Position numbers and translations under genes: made by a program. Below the pieces are notes generated by a model. The model saw nothing but the letters and a program-made list of their open reading frames with translations. It ran no database searches and had not been told where the DNA came from. 47,920 bases of DNA, taken from Candidatus Parvarchaeota archaeon (GTDB taxonomy: Archaea > Nanobdellota > Nanobdellia > Parvarchaeales > Parvarchaeaceae). Of the stretch, positions 1 to 9,164 are shown one piece after another. The first letter of the stretch is position 1; each line of letters starts with the position of its first letter. The DNA lies in contig JAGDXU010000017.1 of the NCBI GenBank assembly GCA_023269965.1, positions 1-47,920 on the forward strand, in the 5' to 3' direction.

Positions 1-2
1 GA

Positions 3-137
3 GGATTCTCCACAGGCTTATCTCCATTGGAGAGTTCCCCTCTGCCCGAGGGTACTGAATTCAACTTTGGCATTGAACAGCTTGGTTATCGCTGTTCAGA
101 CGTTATATCTGTATTGAGTTCTTTATACTATTTAAGT
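3..137 (+). CDS. Possible C-terminal tail of an IS605/IS1341-type TnpB (OrfB), truncated by window start
   Basis: Frame-3 reading from window edge: GFSTGLSPLESSPLPEGTEFNFGIEQLGYRCSDVISVLSFLYTI*. SPLE..PLP-type tail immediately upstream of an omegaRNA/RE-like hairpin. Confidence 0.4.
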
Positions 138-156
138 TTTTTATTTTTAGGTTCGC

Positions 157-195
157 TTTCATCCCACCTCTAAAGAGTGTGGGTTTCCCGCTCAC
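157..195 (+). ncRNA. omegaRNA / IS605 right-end-like terminal hairpin
   Basis: TTCATCCCACCTCTAAAGAGTGTGGGTTTCCCGC: stem CCCAC/GTGGG plus CTC/GAG with TAAA loop and one bulged T; resembles the conserved 3' hairpin at the right end of TnpB-only elements. Confidence 0.45.
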
Positions 196-343
196 ATTTT
201 ATAAAAGACCAGTTTGAACTAAATTTTGCATAAAAGGAGACTTTGATAAGCTTGTCTTTTTTGATTTTATCCCTTTTTTGAAGTTTTGAGCTGAAAATAA
301 AAGCTATATAAGTTTTAAATGATAAGACAATTAAGTTATTGGT

Positions 344-592
344 ATGCTAGGGGCTTTCATTTATATAAAAACAAGGGAGGATGTGCCGGTTTCAGTGCTG
401 GAGATAGCCCAAGAAATAGCAAAAATAAAAGATGTTAGCGAAGTGATGCTGACAAGCGGGGAATGGCCTATCGTTGTAAAGATAAATTATGAGAATATGA
501 CAGATTTATCTAATTTCGTCGTTTCGGAATTAGGTAAAATAAGGGGTGTCGGTAAGACCGATACCGTAGTGATATTGGATCAAATAAAATGA
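344..592 (+). CDS. Stand-alone Lrp/AsnC ligand-binding (RAM) domain protein
   Basis: 82 aa, MLGAFIYIKTREDVPVSVLEIAQEIAKIKDVSEVMLTSGEWPIVVKI; AsnC_trans_reg-like, no HTH. Confidence 0.75.
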   Translation: MLGAFIYIKTREDVPVSVLEIAQEIAKIKDVSEVMLTSGEWPIVVKINYENMTDLSNFVVSELGKIRGVGKTDTVVILDQIK

Positions 593-601
593 GGGGGAAA
601 T

Positions 602-1606
602 ATGGCAGAGAAGGAGACAAAAGTCAAGGCAGAAGATAACGGTGAGTTTGAATATAAGGACATAAAAGATTTGGAGGGCGTTGGAAGCGCAATTGCCTCA
701 AAACTAAAGAACGCAGGCTATGTCGATATAATCTCATTGGCAACTGCGAACCCATTGACTGTAGCAGAGGTATGTGAGATTGGTGAAACAACTGCAAGGA
801 AGATAATAGCAGAAGCAAGAGAAGAAGCTAAGATGAATTTCATGTCCGGCTTGGAGTTTGAGGACAAGAGAAAACAAGTGCAAAGGATAACAACAGGAAG
901 TAAGGCATTAGATATTCTTCTCGGTGGTGGGGTAGAGACCCAGGCTATAACAGAGTTCTATGGGGAATACGGCTCAGGTAAAAGTCAGGTAGCTTTCCAG
1001 CTTTCAATCAATGCACAGTTGCCACCTGAGAAGGGTGGACTGAACGGGCATGTCATCTGGATAGACACAGAAGGAACATTCAGGCCTTCGAGAGTGGAGC
1101 AATTGGCGATAGCGCAAAATCTCGATCCAAAGACAGCATTGGAAAATATAAAGATAGGTAGAGCTTACTCCTCAGATCACCAAATTCTACTCGTGGATAA
1201 GATACCTGATATAATAAATGCCGATCCAAAAATAAAATTAGTCATAGTTGATAGTATGATGGCGCTATTCAGGGCGGAGTATGTGGGCAGAGGTACATTG
1301 GCAGACAGGCAGCAGAAGGTAAACGTTATAATGCACAATCTTCAGCGGCTTGCAGATAGGTTCAATCTAGCAGTTTATGTGACTAATCAGGTCATGGCAA
1401 GACCAGACATACTATTCGGTGACCCGACTGTTGCGGTTGGAGGCCATATAATAGGTCATGTTGCAACTTACAGAGTATACCTTAGGAAAGGGAAGAAAGG
1501 TATACGTGTAGCAAGGCTAGTTGATTCCCCCAACCTTCCGGAGGGAGAAGCTACGTTTGAAGTGACTTCTGAAGGGATAAAGGACGCAGAGGAAAAAGAA
1601 AAATGA
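602..1606 (+). CDS. radA: DNA repair and recombination protein RadA
   Basis: N-terminal HhH domain, Walker A GEYGSGKSQ, RADRQQKVNVIMHNLQRLAD and VTNQVMARPD motifs. Confidence 0.97.
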   Translation: MAEKETKVKAEDNGEFEYKDIKDLEGVGSAIASKLKNAGYVDIISLATANPLTVAEVCEIGETTARKIIAEAREEAKMNFMSGLEFEDKRKQVQRITTGSKALDILLGGGVETQAITEFYGEYGSGKSQVAFQLSINAQLPPEKGGLNGHVIWIDTEGTFRPSRVEQLAIAQNLDPKTALENIKIGRAYSSDHQILLVDKIPDIINADPKIKLVIVDSMMALFRAEYVGRGTLADRQQKVNVIMHNLQRLADRFNLAVYVTNQVMARPDILFGDPTVAVGGHIIGHVATYRVYLRKGKKGIRVARLVDSPNLPEGEATFEVTSEGIKDAEEKEK

Positions 1607-2643
1607 ACATTTCTGCAGAGGAAAGCAAGAAGATATTTTCTCTTCTTGAAAGTGTGAACGATCCTGAGATAGGCTTGAGCATAGTCAAGCTTAAGATGAT
1701 AAATTCGATAGAAAAGGAAGGCGACAAATTAATAGTCCATTTGAAACTTACCGTCCCAGGCTGCCCTCTTTCAGGGACAATTGAGAAGGATATAAAGGAC
1801 AGGCTGGAATCAGCAGGCTATAAAGAAGTCGAAGTAAAATTCAGTTACATGACAAAAGAAGAACTGGAGGGGGTGAAACAGCAGCTTAAAAAAGAGAATA
1901 AGACAACCCCACCTCCGATAGAGAAATTCGAGAAAAGAGGCATAAAGAGTGTTGTTGCAGTTTATTCTGCGAAAGGGGGAGTGGGGAAGAGCACAGTTGT
2001 TTCGATGCTGGCTTTGACAGCGATGAATGAAGGTTATAAGACAGGCATACTTGACTGCGATATTTCTGGCCCCTCCATTAAGTCAATATTTAGACTAAGC
2101 GGTTTTGCAGAGGTTGGAGAGAACAAAAAGTTTGTTCCAATGGATTTTAGGGGGATTAAGATCATGAGCGCAGACATGCTCACCGATGCGCAGGTGTTGA
2201 TATGGCGTGGTCCTTTGGTTTCCTCTGCAATAAAGCAGATGTATAGTGACACAGATTGGGGGGATTTAGATGTGCTTTTCCTCGATCTTCCACCTGGCAC
2301 AAGTGATGCACCTCTAACAGTCTTTCAGTCGCTTCCAGTTGACAAGATGATAATAGTTACAACCCCAAATAGTCTAGCCCAGATAACAAGCAGAAAGACG
2401 GAATTGATGGCTGATGCATTGAAGATCCCAGCTGTAGGTATAATTGAGAATATGGACTATATAGAGCATAACGGCGAAAAGATATCCTTGGAAAAAAGGA
2501 ATAAAGACGTTTCATTCAGTTCGGAGGTTTTATCAAAGCTCCCCTATGATTTAGATATAGAGGATAAAATAATAGGGAATAAACTTGATGGAACCATCAT
2601 AGCCGAGCTGAATAAGGTAATCAAGGTCATCTTACACAGGTAG
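1603..2643 (+). CDS. Mrp/NBP35-family Fe-S carrier P-loop ATPase with N-terminal MIP18 (DUF59) domain
   Basis: VNDPEIGLSIVKL (DUF59) and SAKGGVGKST deviant Walker A; FLDLPPGTSDAPL; overlaps radA by 4 nt. Confidence 0.92.
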   Translation: MNISAEESKKIFSLLESVNDPEIGLSIVKLKMINSIEKEGDKLIVHLKLTVPGCPLSGTIEKDIKDRLESAGYKEVEVKFSYMTKEELEGVKQQLKKENKTTPPPIEKFEKRGIKSVVAVYSAKGGVGKSTVVSMLALTAMNEGYKTGILDCDISGPSIKSIFRLSGFAEVGENKKFVPMDFRGIKIMSADMLTDAQVLIWRGPLVSSAIKQMYSDTDWGDLDVLFLDLPPGTSDAPLTVFQSLPVDKMIIVTTPNSLAQITSRKTELMADALKIPAVGIIENMDYIEHNGEKISLEKRNKDVSFSSEVLSKLPYDLDIEDKIIGNKLDGTIIAELNKVIKVILHR

Positions 2644-2701
2644 ACACCTCACAAAAAGGCTTTTAAATAAGTTCCCTTCATAGTAAGGTTGTAAATACAT
2701 T

Positions 2702-3625
2702 ATGAAAACTGTCACTATATTCGGCGGAGCTGGCGCAAAGAACACACTCCTGGCGCTGAAGGATTTGAAAGGCTTAAAGATATACAGCATTCCCTCTGTA
2801 TTTGACTCAGGGGGCTCAACAGGGGAGATAAGGCGTACATTTAAAGTATATGCCCTGGGTGACTTACGAGAGCATCTTCTGGCTGCGTCTGAGGATAAGA
2901 ACATTGCATCAGCTTTATCAATCAGAATAAAAACCAGGGGTGAAAACCACAGCCTTGGGAATATATTTTTATTGAATATGATTAAAAAATATGGGGAGAA
3001 TTATCTTGATGTCGTTCATAAAGTATTAGCAATTCCGAGCCATATAAAGGTTATGCCGATAGTTTCAAATGTCAATTATAGCGGCAATCTCATAGTATAC
3101 TCCAACAGTGGAAAATTAGTGGGTGAAGACAGCCTTGATGTAAACAGACGGCTCAAGGTTAGAGACGTAAAGCTTGAAAAAAAGGCAAAGATAAGCGAAG
3201 AAGCTAAGAAAGCGCTGCTTTCCTCTGATTATATAATGTTCGGGCCAGGCGACTTATACTCCTCCTTGATTCCGAATCTCCTTGTAGATGGTGCACATGA
3301 AGTGCTGACTAAGTCAAAGGCTAAGAAGATTCTTATAACCAACGTAATGAACAAGGTAAGCGAAACCAGTGGCTTCAAAACTTCTGATTTTGTCGATGCT
3401 TTTGGAAGATTTGGGATATCCTTCGATAAGGTTGTTGCAAATAACAGATACCTTGATGAAGCTAAAAGGGTGAAAGCAAAGTATGGCTACCTTCATGGTT
3501 TCGTAAAGAATGACTTGAGTGGAGAAAATGTAATTGAAAGTGATCTTATCAATGAGAAAACACCCTATGAGCATGACCCGACAAAGCTTAAAGAGGTGTT
3601 GAGAAATATTATATTCAGAGGTTAA
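2702..3625 (+). CDS. YvcK/CofD-like family protein
   Basis: FGGAGAKNTLL, SVFDSGGSTGEIRR, ALGDLREHLLA, FGPGDLYSSLIPNLLV motifs. Confidence 0.85.
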   Translation: MKTVTIFGGAGAKNTLLALKDLKGLKIYSIPSVFDSGGSTGEIRRTFKVYALGDLREHLLAASEDKNIASALSIRIKTRGENHSLGNIFLLNMIKKYGENYLDVVHKVLAIPSHIKVMPIVSNVNYSGNLIVYSNSGKLVGEDSLDVNRRLKVRDVKLEKKAKISEEAKKALLSSDYIMFGPGDLYSSLIPNLLVDGAHEVLTKSKAKKILITNVMNKVSETSGFKTSDFVDAFGRFGISFDKVVANNRYLDEAKRVKAKYGYLHGFVKNDLSGENVIESDLINEKTPYEHDPTKLKEVLRNIIFRG

Positions 3626-3702
3626 ACTTTAACGTAATTGAATTTTAGATGACTGATAGCAGAATACCAAAGAATTTATACTTTCAAGGATTTACATTGT
3701 AA

Positions 3703-5016
3703 ATGAGTGATGCAAAGATAGCTGTTATAGGTGGTGGCTCTACAGGTTCTGCGATTGTTCATGATTTAGCGAGTAGAGGCTTGGATGTAACTCTAATCGA
3801 GAGGGGAACAATAGGAAGTGGCACAAGCGGAAGGTTTCATGGGTTGCTCCATAGTGGCGCAAGGTACGCAGTCAACGATCCGAAAGCTGCGGAGGAGAGC
3901 ATTCTGGACAATGAAGTTATAAGCAAAATAGCGCCTCACTGTGTTGAAGATACAGGCGGTGTTTTTATGGCCCTGAAGGGAGATGACCAATCCTTTGCTG
4001 ATAAGTTTGAGTCCGCCTGCAAGCATGCTGGTATACCGATTGAGCAAATACCAACAGAGAAGCTGCTTCAGGAGGAACCATTCATAAGCAAAGACGTATC
4101 AATCGCCTTCTCAGTTCCGGATAAGACAATAAATTCGTTCAGATTCATAACTAGTCTTCTGTTAACGGCAAAGAGCGAAGGAGCAAAGATAAGACTTGGA
4201 AATGAAGTCATCGGTTTTGATGTTGAAGACAAAGCGGTAAAGGGGGTGAAGGTGAAAAATAACATAAGCGGGGAGATAGAGACGTTAAAATTTGACCTTG
4301 TGATCAATGCCAGCGGTGCATGGGCAAGTAAGATACTGAGTGATTACTTGAATATAAACAGTATAAAAATGGTTCTTTCTGCTGGGACAATGGTCGTAGT
4401 CAATAGGAGGTTTGCAAAGCGGGTTGTTAATAGACTTAGGCTTCCTTCAGACGGTGATATAGTTGTCCCGTATTTCACGGAATCAATCATAGGGACGACA
4501 TCTTTTATAGTGGATAACCCGGATAACTTTGAAGTTGATGAGGATGATTTCAAGTTTCTTTTAGCAGAAGGGGCAAAGCTGATCCCAGCAATTAAGGAGT
4601 ATGGGATGAGCAGATACTTCGCTGGAGTAAGGCCGCTTATAGCAGCAGATGAGGATACAGGTGGCGGCAGCAGATCAATAAGCAGAGATTTCAAGATATT
4701 CGACCATGGGGTTACCGACGGCGTTTCGGGAATACTGACTATCGTCGGTGGAAAGCTAAGTACAGCAAGGTTGATGGGAAAACAGATATCTGATTTTATC
4801 TGTGACAAGCTGGGGGTAAAGACGCAATCGAATACGGATAAGATAAAGCTTCTTTGGCCTGATTTATCTGCCGATAATCTGAAGAATCTGTCAAAATCTC
4901 TATTGGTATCAGAATCTTTGCTAAAGGATATACTGTTTGAGACAGAATCGAAAACCTACGGAGATATATATTCCCCAGTTAAAGATTTATTACTGTCGAA
5001 GGAGTTATTCAGTTAG
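3703..5016 (+). CDS. FAD-dependent glycerol-3-phosphate dehydrogenase (GlpA/GlpD-like)
   Basis: IAVIGGGSTGSAIVHDLASRGLDVTLIERG Rossmann, SGTSGRFHGLLHSGARYAVNDP, TIVGGKLSTARLMG. Confidence 0.85.
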   Translation: MSDAKIAVIGGGSTGSAIVHDLASRGLDVTLIERGTIGSGTSGRFHGLLHSGARYAVNDPKAAEESILDNEVISKIAPHCVEDTGGVFMALKGDDQSFADKFESACKHAGIPIEQIPTEKLLQEEPFISKDVSIAFSVPDKTINSFRFITSLLLTAKSEGAKIRLGNEVIGFDVEDKAVKGVKVKNNISGEIETLKFDLVINASGAWASKILSDYLNINSIKMVLSAGTMVVVNRRFAKRVVNRLRLPSDGDIVVPYFTESIIGTTSFIVDNPDNFEVDEDDFKFLLAEGAKLIPAIKEYGMSRYFAGVRPLIAADEDTGGGSRSISRDFKIFDHGVTDGVSGILTIVGGKLSTARLMGKQISDFICDKLGVKTQSNTDKIKLLWPDLSADNLKNLSKSLLVSESLLKDILFETESKTYGDIYSPVKDLLLSKELFS

Positions 5017-5017
5017 T

Positions 5018-5494
5018 ATGGAATTGAGTGGTAGTTTTAGCGCGAATGTAGGTAAGGACAAGGTAGTGCAGTTATTATCTAATCCTAATGAATTCTCAAA
5101 GTGTGTCCCGAACGTGTCTGAAATCAGTGTAAACGGGAGCAATTTTGACCTGAGATTTAAGATAGATGCATCTAAATACACCGGTAAGTTTTTGGGTGCG
5201 TCTTATCTGTCGAACATAAATGTTAAGTTTTCTGGCAGCATAGCATACTCCCCGTCTGATTCAACCATATCTATCAGTGGAGGTGGATCAGCGGTGGGTG
5301 TAAAGTTTTCTATAAATATCTCCTTAGTTCTCTCTGGAGATAATAACATAACTAAGGCAGATTGGAAATCCGATGTAAACGTAGGCGGATTCGCTAAGCT
5401 GTTTGGGGAGTCGATGATGAACCAAGCTATGAGTGAGAATGTGGATCAGATAATATCATGTATAAAGAAGAGGCTTGAGGGGAGTATACCCTGA
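5018..5494 (+). CDS. SRPBCC-fold protein, CoxG-like
   Basis: MELSGSFSANVGKDKVVQLLSNPNEFSKCVPNVSEI; ATG at 5018 preferred over upstream start that overlaps the previous gene. Confidence 0.75.
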   Translation: MELSGSFSANVGKDKVVQLLSNPNEFSKCVPNVSEISVNGSNFDLRFKIDASKYTGKFLGASYLSNINVKFSGSIAYSPSDSTISISGGGSAVGVKFSINISLVLSGDNNITKADWKSDVNVGGFAKLFGESMMNQAMSENVDQIISCIKKRLEGSIP

Positions 5495-5604
5495 TACTGC
5501 TGTTAAAGAAGTCATACCATATTTTAAGCTTTGAATGCTATGCTTAAATTTGCTATCGTTTTATCTTTGACCTTCTTATAATTCTCTTTCCTATCAGCAA
5601 AACA

Positions 5605-5692
5605 GGGCCCACCAGGATTTGAACCCGGGTTAAATGGTTACTCCTGGTGGCGTTCGAAGCCATCTGTCCTATCCAGACTAGACTATGGGCCC
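5605..5692 (-). tRNA. tRNA-Arg(TCG) with 15-nt intron at 37/38
   Basis: GGGCCCA/TGGGCCC acceptor, GTCT/GGAC D-stem, GATGG/CCATT anticodon stem, CT-TCG-A loop, intron ACGCCACCAGGAGTA (5639..5653), CCGGG/CCTGG T-stem; A20 in D-loop as expected for Arg. No encoded CCA. Confidence 0.85.
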
Positions 5693-5751
5693 TTAAGATG
5701 CATCAAAAAGATGCATCATTAGAATGATATTCACGTCTAAATATTTAAAGG

Positions 5752-6201
5752 ATGATTGACTTTAATTTTGAAATGGTTAGAGAAGTAGATTATAATCCAA
5801 AGCCCATAGATGAGGGTTTCCTGCAGGAGCCAGATCAATACCCTGTAACTGGCGAGCATAAGGGGCATAAAGTATTCGCTGAGGGGAAAATTAGGCAGGA
5901 TGCAGACGGAAAGCCTTACCCCACAAAATTGGGAATACATGGAAGTCAGGTGTCTGTCGACTGGGAAGCATGTCTAGCAGATGGTGTCTGTATGGATGTT
6001 TGTCCAGTGGATGTATTTGAATGGTTTTTGAACCCAGGAAAGAAAGGAACTGGAAACGACAAGATAATTCAGAAAGGCACAGAGGAGTGGAATAAATACA
6101 GAACAGATAAGTCGGACCCAGTACGGGAGAGTGATTGTATATTCTGTATGGCGTGTCAGCAGTCTTGTCCTACGCATGCCATAAAAATAACTTCGCCATG
6201 A
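5752..6201 (+). CDS. Zinc-containing-type ferredoxin
   Basis: N-terminal extension with VTGEHKGHKVFAEG, then CLADGVCMDVCPVDVFEW and CIFCMACQQSCPTHAI. Confidence 0.88.
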   Translation: MIDFNFEMVREVDYNPKPIDEGFLQEPDQYPVTGEHKGHKVFAEGKIRQDADGKPYPTKLGIHGSQVSVDWEACLADGVCMDVCPVDVFEWFLNPGKKGTGNDKIIQKGTEEWNKYRTDKSDPVRESDCIFCMACQQSCPTHAIKITSP

Positions 6202-6314
6202 AAGCTTTATTCATCCACTGAAAATCCAAATAGGATATGAGAGAGTACAATATCTCATTAGTAGACCGAGAAAAATATATTCTGTGGTTCTCCGGCGATA
6301 GTAATCATCGACTT

Positions 6315-6342
6315 TCTCAAAAGTGATGTTTAGAATTTGAGA
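6315..6342. terminator. Hairpin in convergent intergenic region, possible bidirectional terminator
   Basis: TCTCAAA-N14-TTTGAGA followed by T-rich tract, between convergent ORFs. Confidence 0.3.
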
Positions 6343-6363
6343 GATTATTTTAGTATTATATTC

Positions 6364-6975
6364 TTAAATTTCGATTATTTTTCCTTTAGGTCCTACATTT
6401 ATCACCTCAGTTTTATTGAGTTTATCTTCAAGCCCAAATGTCTCATGCACGTGACCGCATATGCACTTGTCTGGCTTCAATGTCTCTATTAGCTCTCTAA
6501 CTGCCGGACTACCTATATTGATATCCTTGCCGACCTTGTCGAGTTTTGTTTTATAGGGTGGGATATGGACTATCATCACCTTTCTCTTTGAATTTTTCAC
6601 GTACTTGTATGAATCCAAAATTCTATTTTTTATCTCATCCTCAGTTATCTCGTTAGGCCCTATGTTTCCAAGTCCGCATCCAAAGAAACCTACGTCGCCT
6701 ACTCTGAATGCGTAACTGTGAAGATCATAAATCATATCCGGGTACCGTTTTTTCAAGAAGAAAATATCTGCTTCACTGTCATGATTCCCTGGTATAACAG
6801 CTATTTTCTTTTTCAAATCCGTGAAAGGCGCAAGCAACCCCTCTAAGCCACTGCCAAAAATAGTTAGATCTCCTGCGAGGACTATTAAATCCGGCTTCTC
6901 TTTCTTTGCCTTCTCAGCCAACTTCTCCGCGGCTTTTATATCTCCATGCAGATCCGAAGCCGCCAATATTCTCAT
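6364..6975 (-). CDS. Calcineurin-like metallophosphoesterase
   Basis: AASDLHGD, LAGDLTIFG, VIPGNHDSE, GHVHE motifs. Confidence 0.92.
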   Translation of the reverse strand: MRILAASDLHGDIKAAEKLAEKAKKEKPDLIVLAGDLTIFGSGLEGLLAPFTDLKKKIAVIPGNHDSEADIFFLKKRYPDMIYDLHSYAFRVGDVGFFGCGLGNIGPNEITEDEIKNRILDSYKYVKNSKRKVMIVHIPPYKTKLDKVGKDINIGSPAVRELIETLKPDKCICGHVHETFGLEDKLNKTEVINVGPKGKIIEI

Positions 6976-6998
6976 TTTATTTAGGAGAGTACCACCAT

Positions 6999-9113
6999 TT
7001 AAATATCTTTAAGTGTCTTCTCTTTATTATCCTTAGCCAAATACTCTTTTAGCTTTTCTGCGACGCCTTTGCCGAGTATTCTAGACAGGGTTTCAATGTT
7101 TGCTTCTTTTATGCTGTTAACAGTCTTAAAACCATTTGAATACAATCTTCTAGCTCTCACCCTGCCTATATTTGGAAGTTTTACAAGCGGCAATAGTTCT
7201 TCTTTTACCCCCTCCACTATCCGTGTTTCTAATTTTATGAAGTAATTCATGTTGCAGTTATTGAATCTCACGACCTCCTTTAGGCTGTAGGCCATCCACC
7301 TTATAGTCTGTATTATGTTGTAAAGCTCTCCTGGCGACAACCCATAAGTCTCCTCTATGTATCTTTCGGTTTTCTCATTTATCCAGTCTTGAAGTATGTG
7401 AGCTAGCTTAAGTTGGGATATATATCTATCATAGTCAACGAGGTCTTGTTCTGCAATAAGATTGCTCTCTGTGCTCTCCTCTTCGTAGTCTTCATACTCA
7501 GACATTTTTAAGTTCATCATAGGCACATCCTTGCTCACAGATAGAAGATGCAGTATTGGAATCTCATCTATTTCTGCATCATCGGTTAATCTTTCAGCGA
7601 ATCTCTGAAATATTATGCCAGTTGACGGGCTCAGATAAAGCGCATTTATAAGCCTTCCAAGTCTGGTTGCTTGGAGATTTTTAGTCTCTATAAGATTATA
7701 GTCAGAGAGCTTTTGTATTGCAGTGTCTACTTTTTCATCGAGTTCCTCGCCGAGAAAACCTGTGAAAGTTTTAGCAAAAAAGGACAAAACCTTATCTTTA
7801 TCATTGTATATGTTCATGCAGCTTAGGGCCAATACAAACCTCGCTACATCCTCAGGATCTCTGAGCGAAGGCATAACTGGCTCTAATTCACCGTCTATAT
7901 ATTTTTCCTTTATAAAATCGAATTCTCTTTCAGTCCTGGATATTACTATGGCTGTGCCTTCTTTATCATATGTAGGCCTCCCAGCCCTACCCATCATCTG
8001 GTCAACTTCCATCTTAGATATAGGCGCAGACCCATTCTCTGAGAATCTGTAGATCGAAGATATAACTATAGTATTAGCAGGCATGTTTACTCCCATAGCC
8101 AGAGTAGGAGTGGCGCATATGAATTTTATGGGCCCATTCTTGAAACTATCCTCTATTAATTTTCTTTGCTTGTTAAGGAGCCCAGCATGGTGAAACGCCA
8201 CGCCCCTGCTTACAAGGCCCGCTTCTTCCTCGCACTGGGAAGTTGGATAGTCCAAGACGTGGAGTATTTCGTTTGAGACTTTCTTGAGCGACTCCTTATC
8301 ATCTCTATCAAGTTTTGGCGAGAGTATATTTGCTATAATTTTAGCTGATGATACCGCATTCCTCTTCGTCATTGCAAATATTATAGCTTTCTTGTTTTCA
8401 TGTATCAGCCATGAAACTATGTTTGAAAGCGGATCACTGAATATACCGTTGAGCTTTATTTTTTCGTCTCCTCTAAGCTCTCCATTCAAATATATCTCCT
8501 TTCTAACTTTAACTGGTCTGAAGTCACTCTTTACAAGCTCTGCGTTCATCCATCTAGCGAGTTCTTCTGCGTTTTCTATAGTTGCGCTGAGTGCTATTAC
8601 CTGCGCGTTTGTGAAGAGCTCTCTATTCAATGTTATCAGGAATTCAAGCGTGGGCCCTCGGCTTTGATCGGCCAGTAGATGGATCTCATCATAAACTACG
8701 CAGCCTATGTTGTAGAAGGAGTCTAGTGAGTTTCTAAGCATGCTGTCAAATTTTTCTGTTGACGCGAAGATGAAATCATACTGGCTCAGTTTCCAGTCCG
8801 ATTCTGTGTAATCACCTATGAATAAGCCACATTTAGCATATGGATGATTTATTTTAAACTCCTCATACTTTTCAGTAGCTATTGCTCTCATAGGTGCGAT
8901 ATACACAGCCTTCTTTCTCTCTTTGAATGCTTTGAGCATCGCAAGCTCTCCTATTAATGTCTTCCCGGATGCAGTTGGGGAGGATACAACTATATTTTTT
9001 CCATCGAGTAAGCCAGCTTTTATTGCAAGTTCTTGTGGTGGTGTGAGCTTGTTTATTCTCTTATTAAGTATCTCCTTAGCCCATTCAGGCATTAAAAATT
9101 CACTGTTTTCCAT
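6999..9113 (-). CDS. hel308: Ski2-type DNA helicase Hel308
   Basis: SPTASGKTLIGELAML, YDEIHLLAD, LSATIENAEELARWM, QMMGRAGRPTYD, C-terminal HhH PNIGRVRARRLYSNGF. Confidence 0.93.
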   Translation of the reverse strand: MENSEFLMPEWAKEILNKRINKLTPPQELAIKAGLLDGKNIVVSSPTASGKTLIGELAMLKAFKERKKAVYIAPMRAIATEKYEEFKINHPYAKCGLFIGDYTESDWKLSQYDFIFASTEKFDSMLRNSLDSFYNIGCVVYDEIHLLADQSRGPTLEFLITLNRELFTNAQVIALSATIENAEELARWMNAELVKSDFRPVKVRKEIYLNGELRGDEKIKLNGIFSDPLSNIVSWLIHENKKAIIFAMTKRNAVSSAKIIANILSPKLDRDDKESLKKVSNEILHVLDYPTSQCEEEAGLVSRGVAFHHAGLLNKQRKLIEDSFKNGPIKFICATPTLAMGVNMPANTIVISSIYRFSENGSAPISKMEVDQMMGRAGRPTYDKEGTAIVISRTEREFDFIKEKYIDGELEPVMPSLRDPEDVARFVLALSCMNIYNDKDKVLSFFAKTFTGFLGEELDEKVDTAIQKLSDYNLIETKNLQATRLGRLINALYLSPSTGIIFQRFAERLTDDAEIDEIPILHLLSVSKDVPMMNLKMSEYEDYEEESTESNLIAEQDLVDYDRYISQLKLAHILQDWINEKTERYIEETYGLSPGELYNIIQTIRWMAYSLKEVVRFNNCNMNYFIKLETRIVEGVKEELLPLVKLPNIGRVRARRLYSNGFKTVNSIKEANIETLSRILGKGVAEKLKEYLAKDNKEKTLKDI

Positions 9114-9164
9114 CGTAAAAACTATTAATAAGATGGGCTCATTGTTTAAAAATATAGGAGGGGT

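Noticed and set aside
4344-4808. 154-aa minus ORF antisense to G3P dehydrogenase
   Set aside because: Antisense to conserved coding sequence, low-complexity Ser/Pro composition, no family resemblance.
5605-5692. Intronless tRNA-Ser(CGA) reading
   Set aside because: Only 4 bp in the anticodon stem and no plausible Ser variable arm; the intron-containing Arg(TCG) reading gives canonical stems and a BHB motif.
6315-6342. C/D box sRNA in the ferredoxin-phosphoesterase intergenic region
   Set aside because: A TGATG-like box is present but no properly spaced D box or C'/D' pair; better explained as a simple hairpin between convergent genes.
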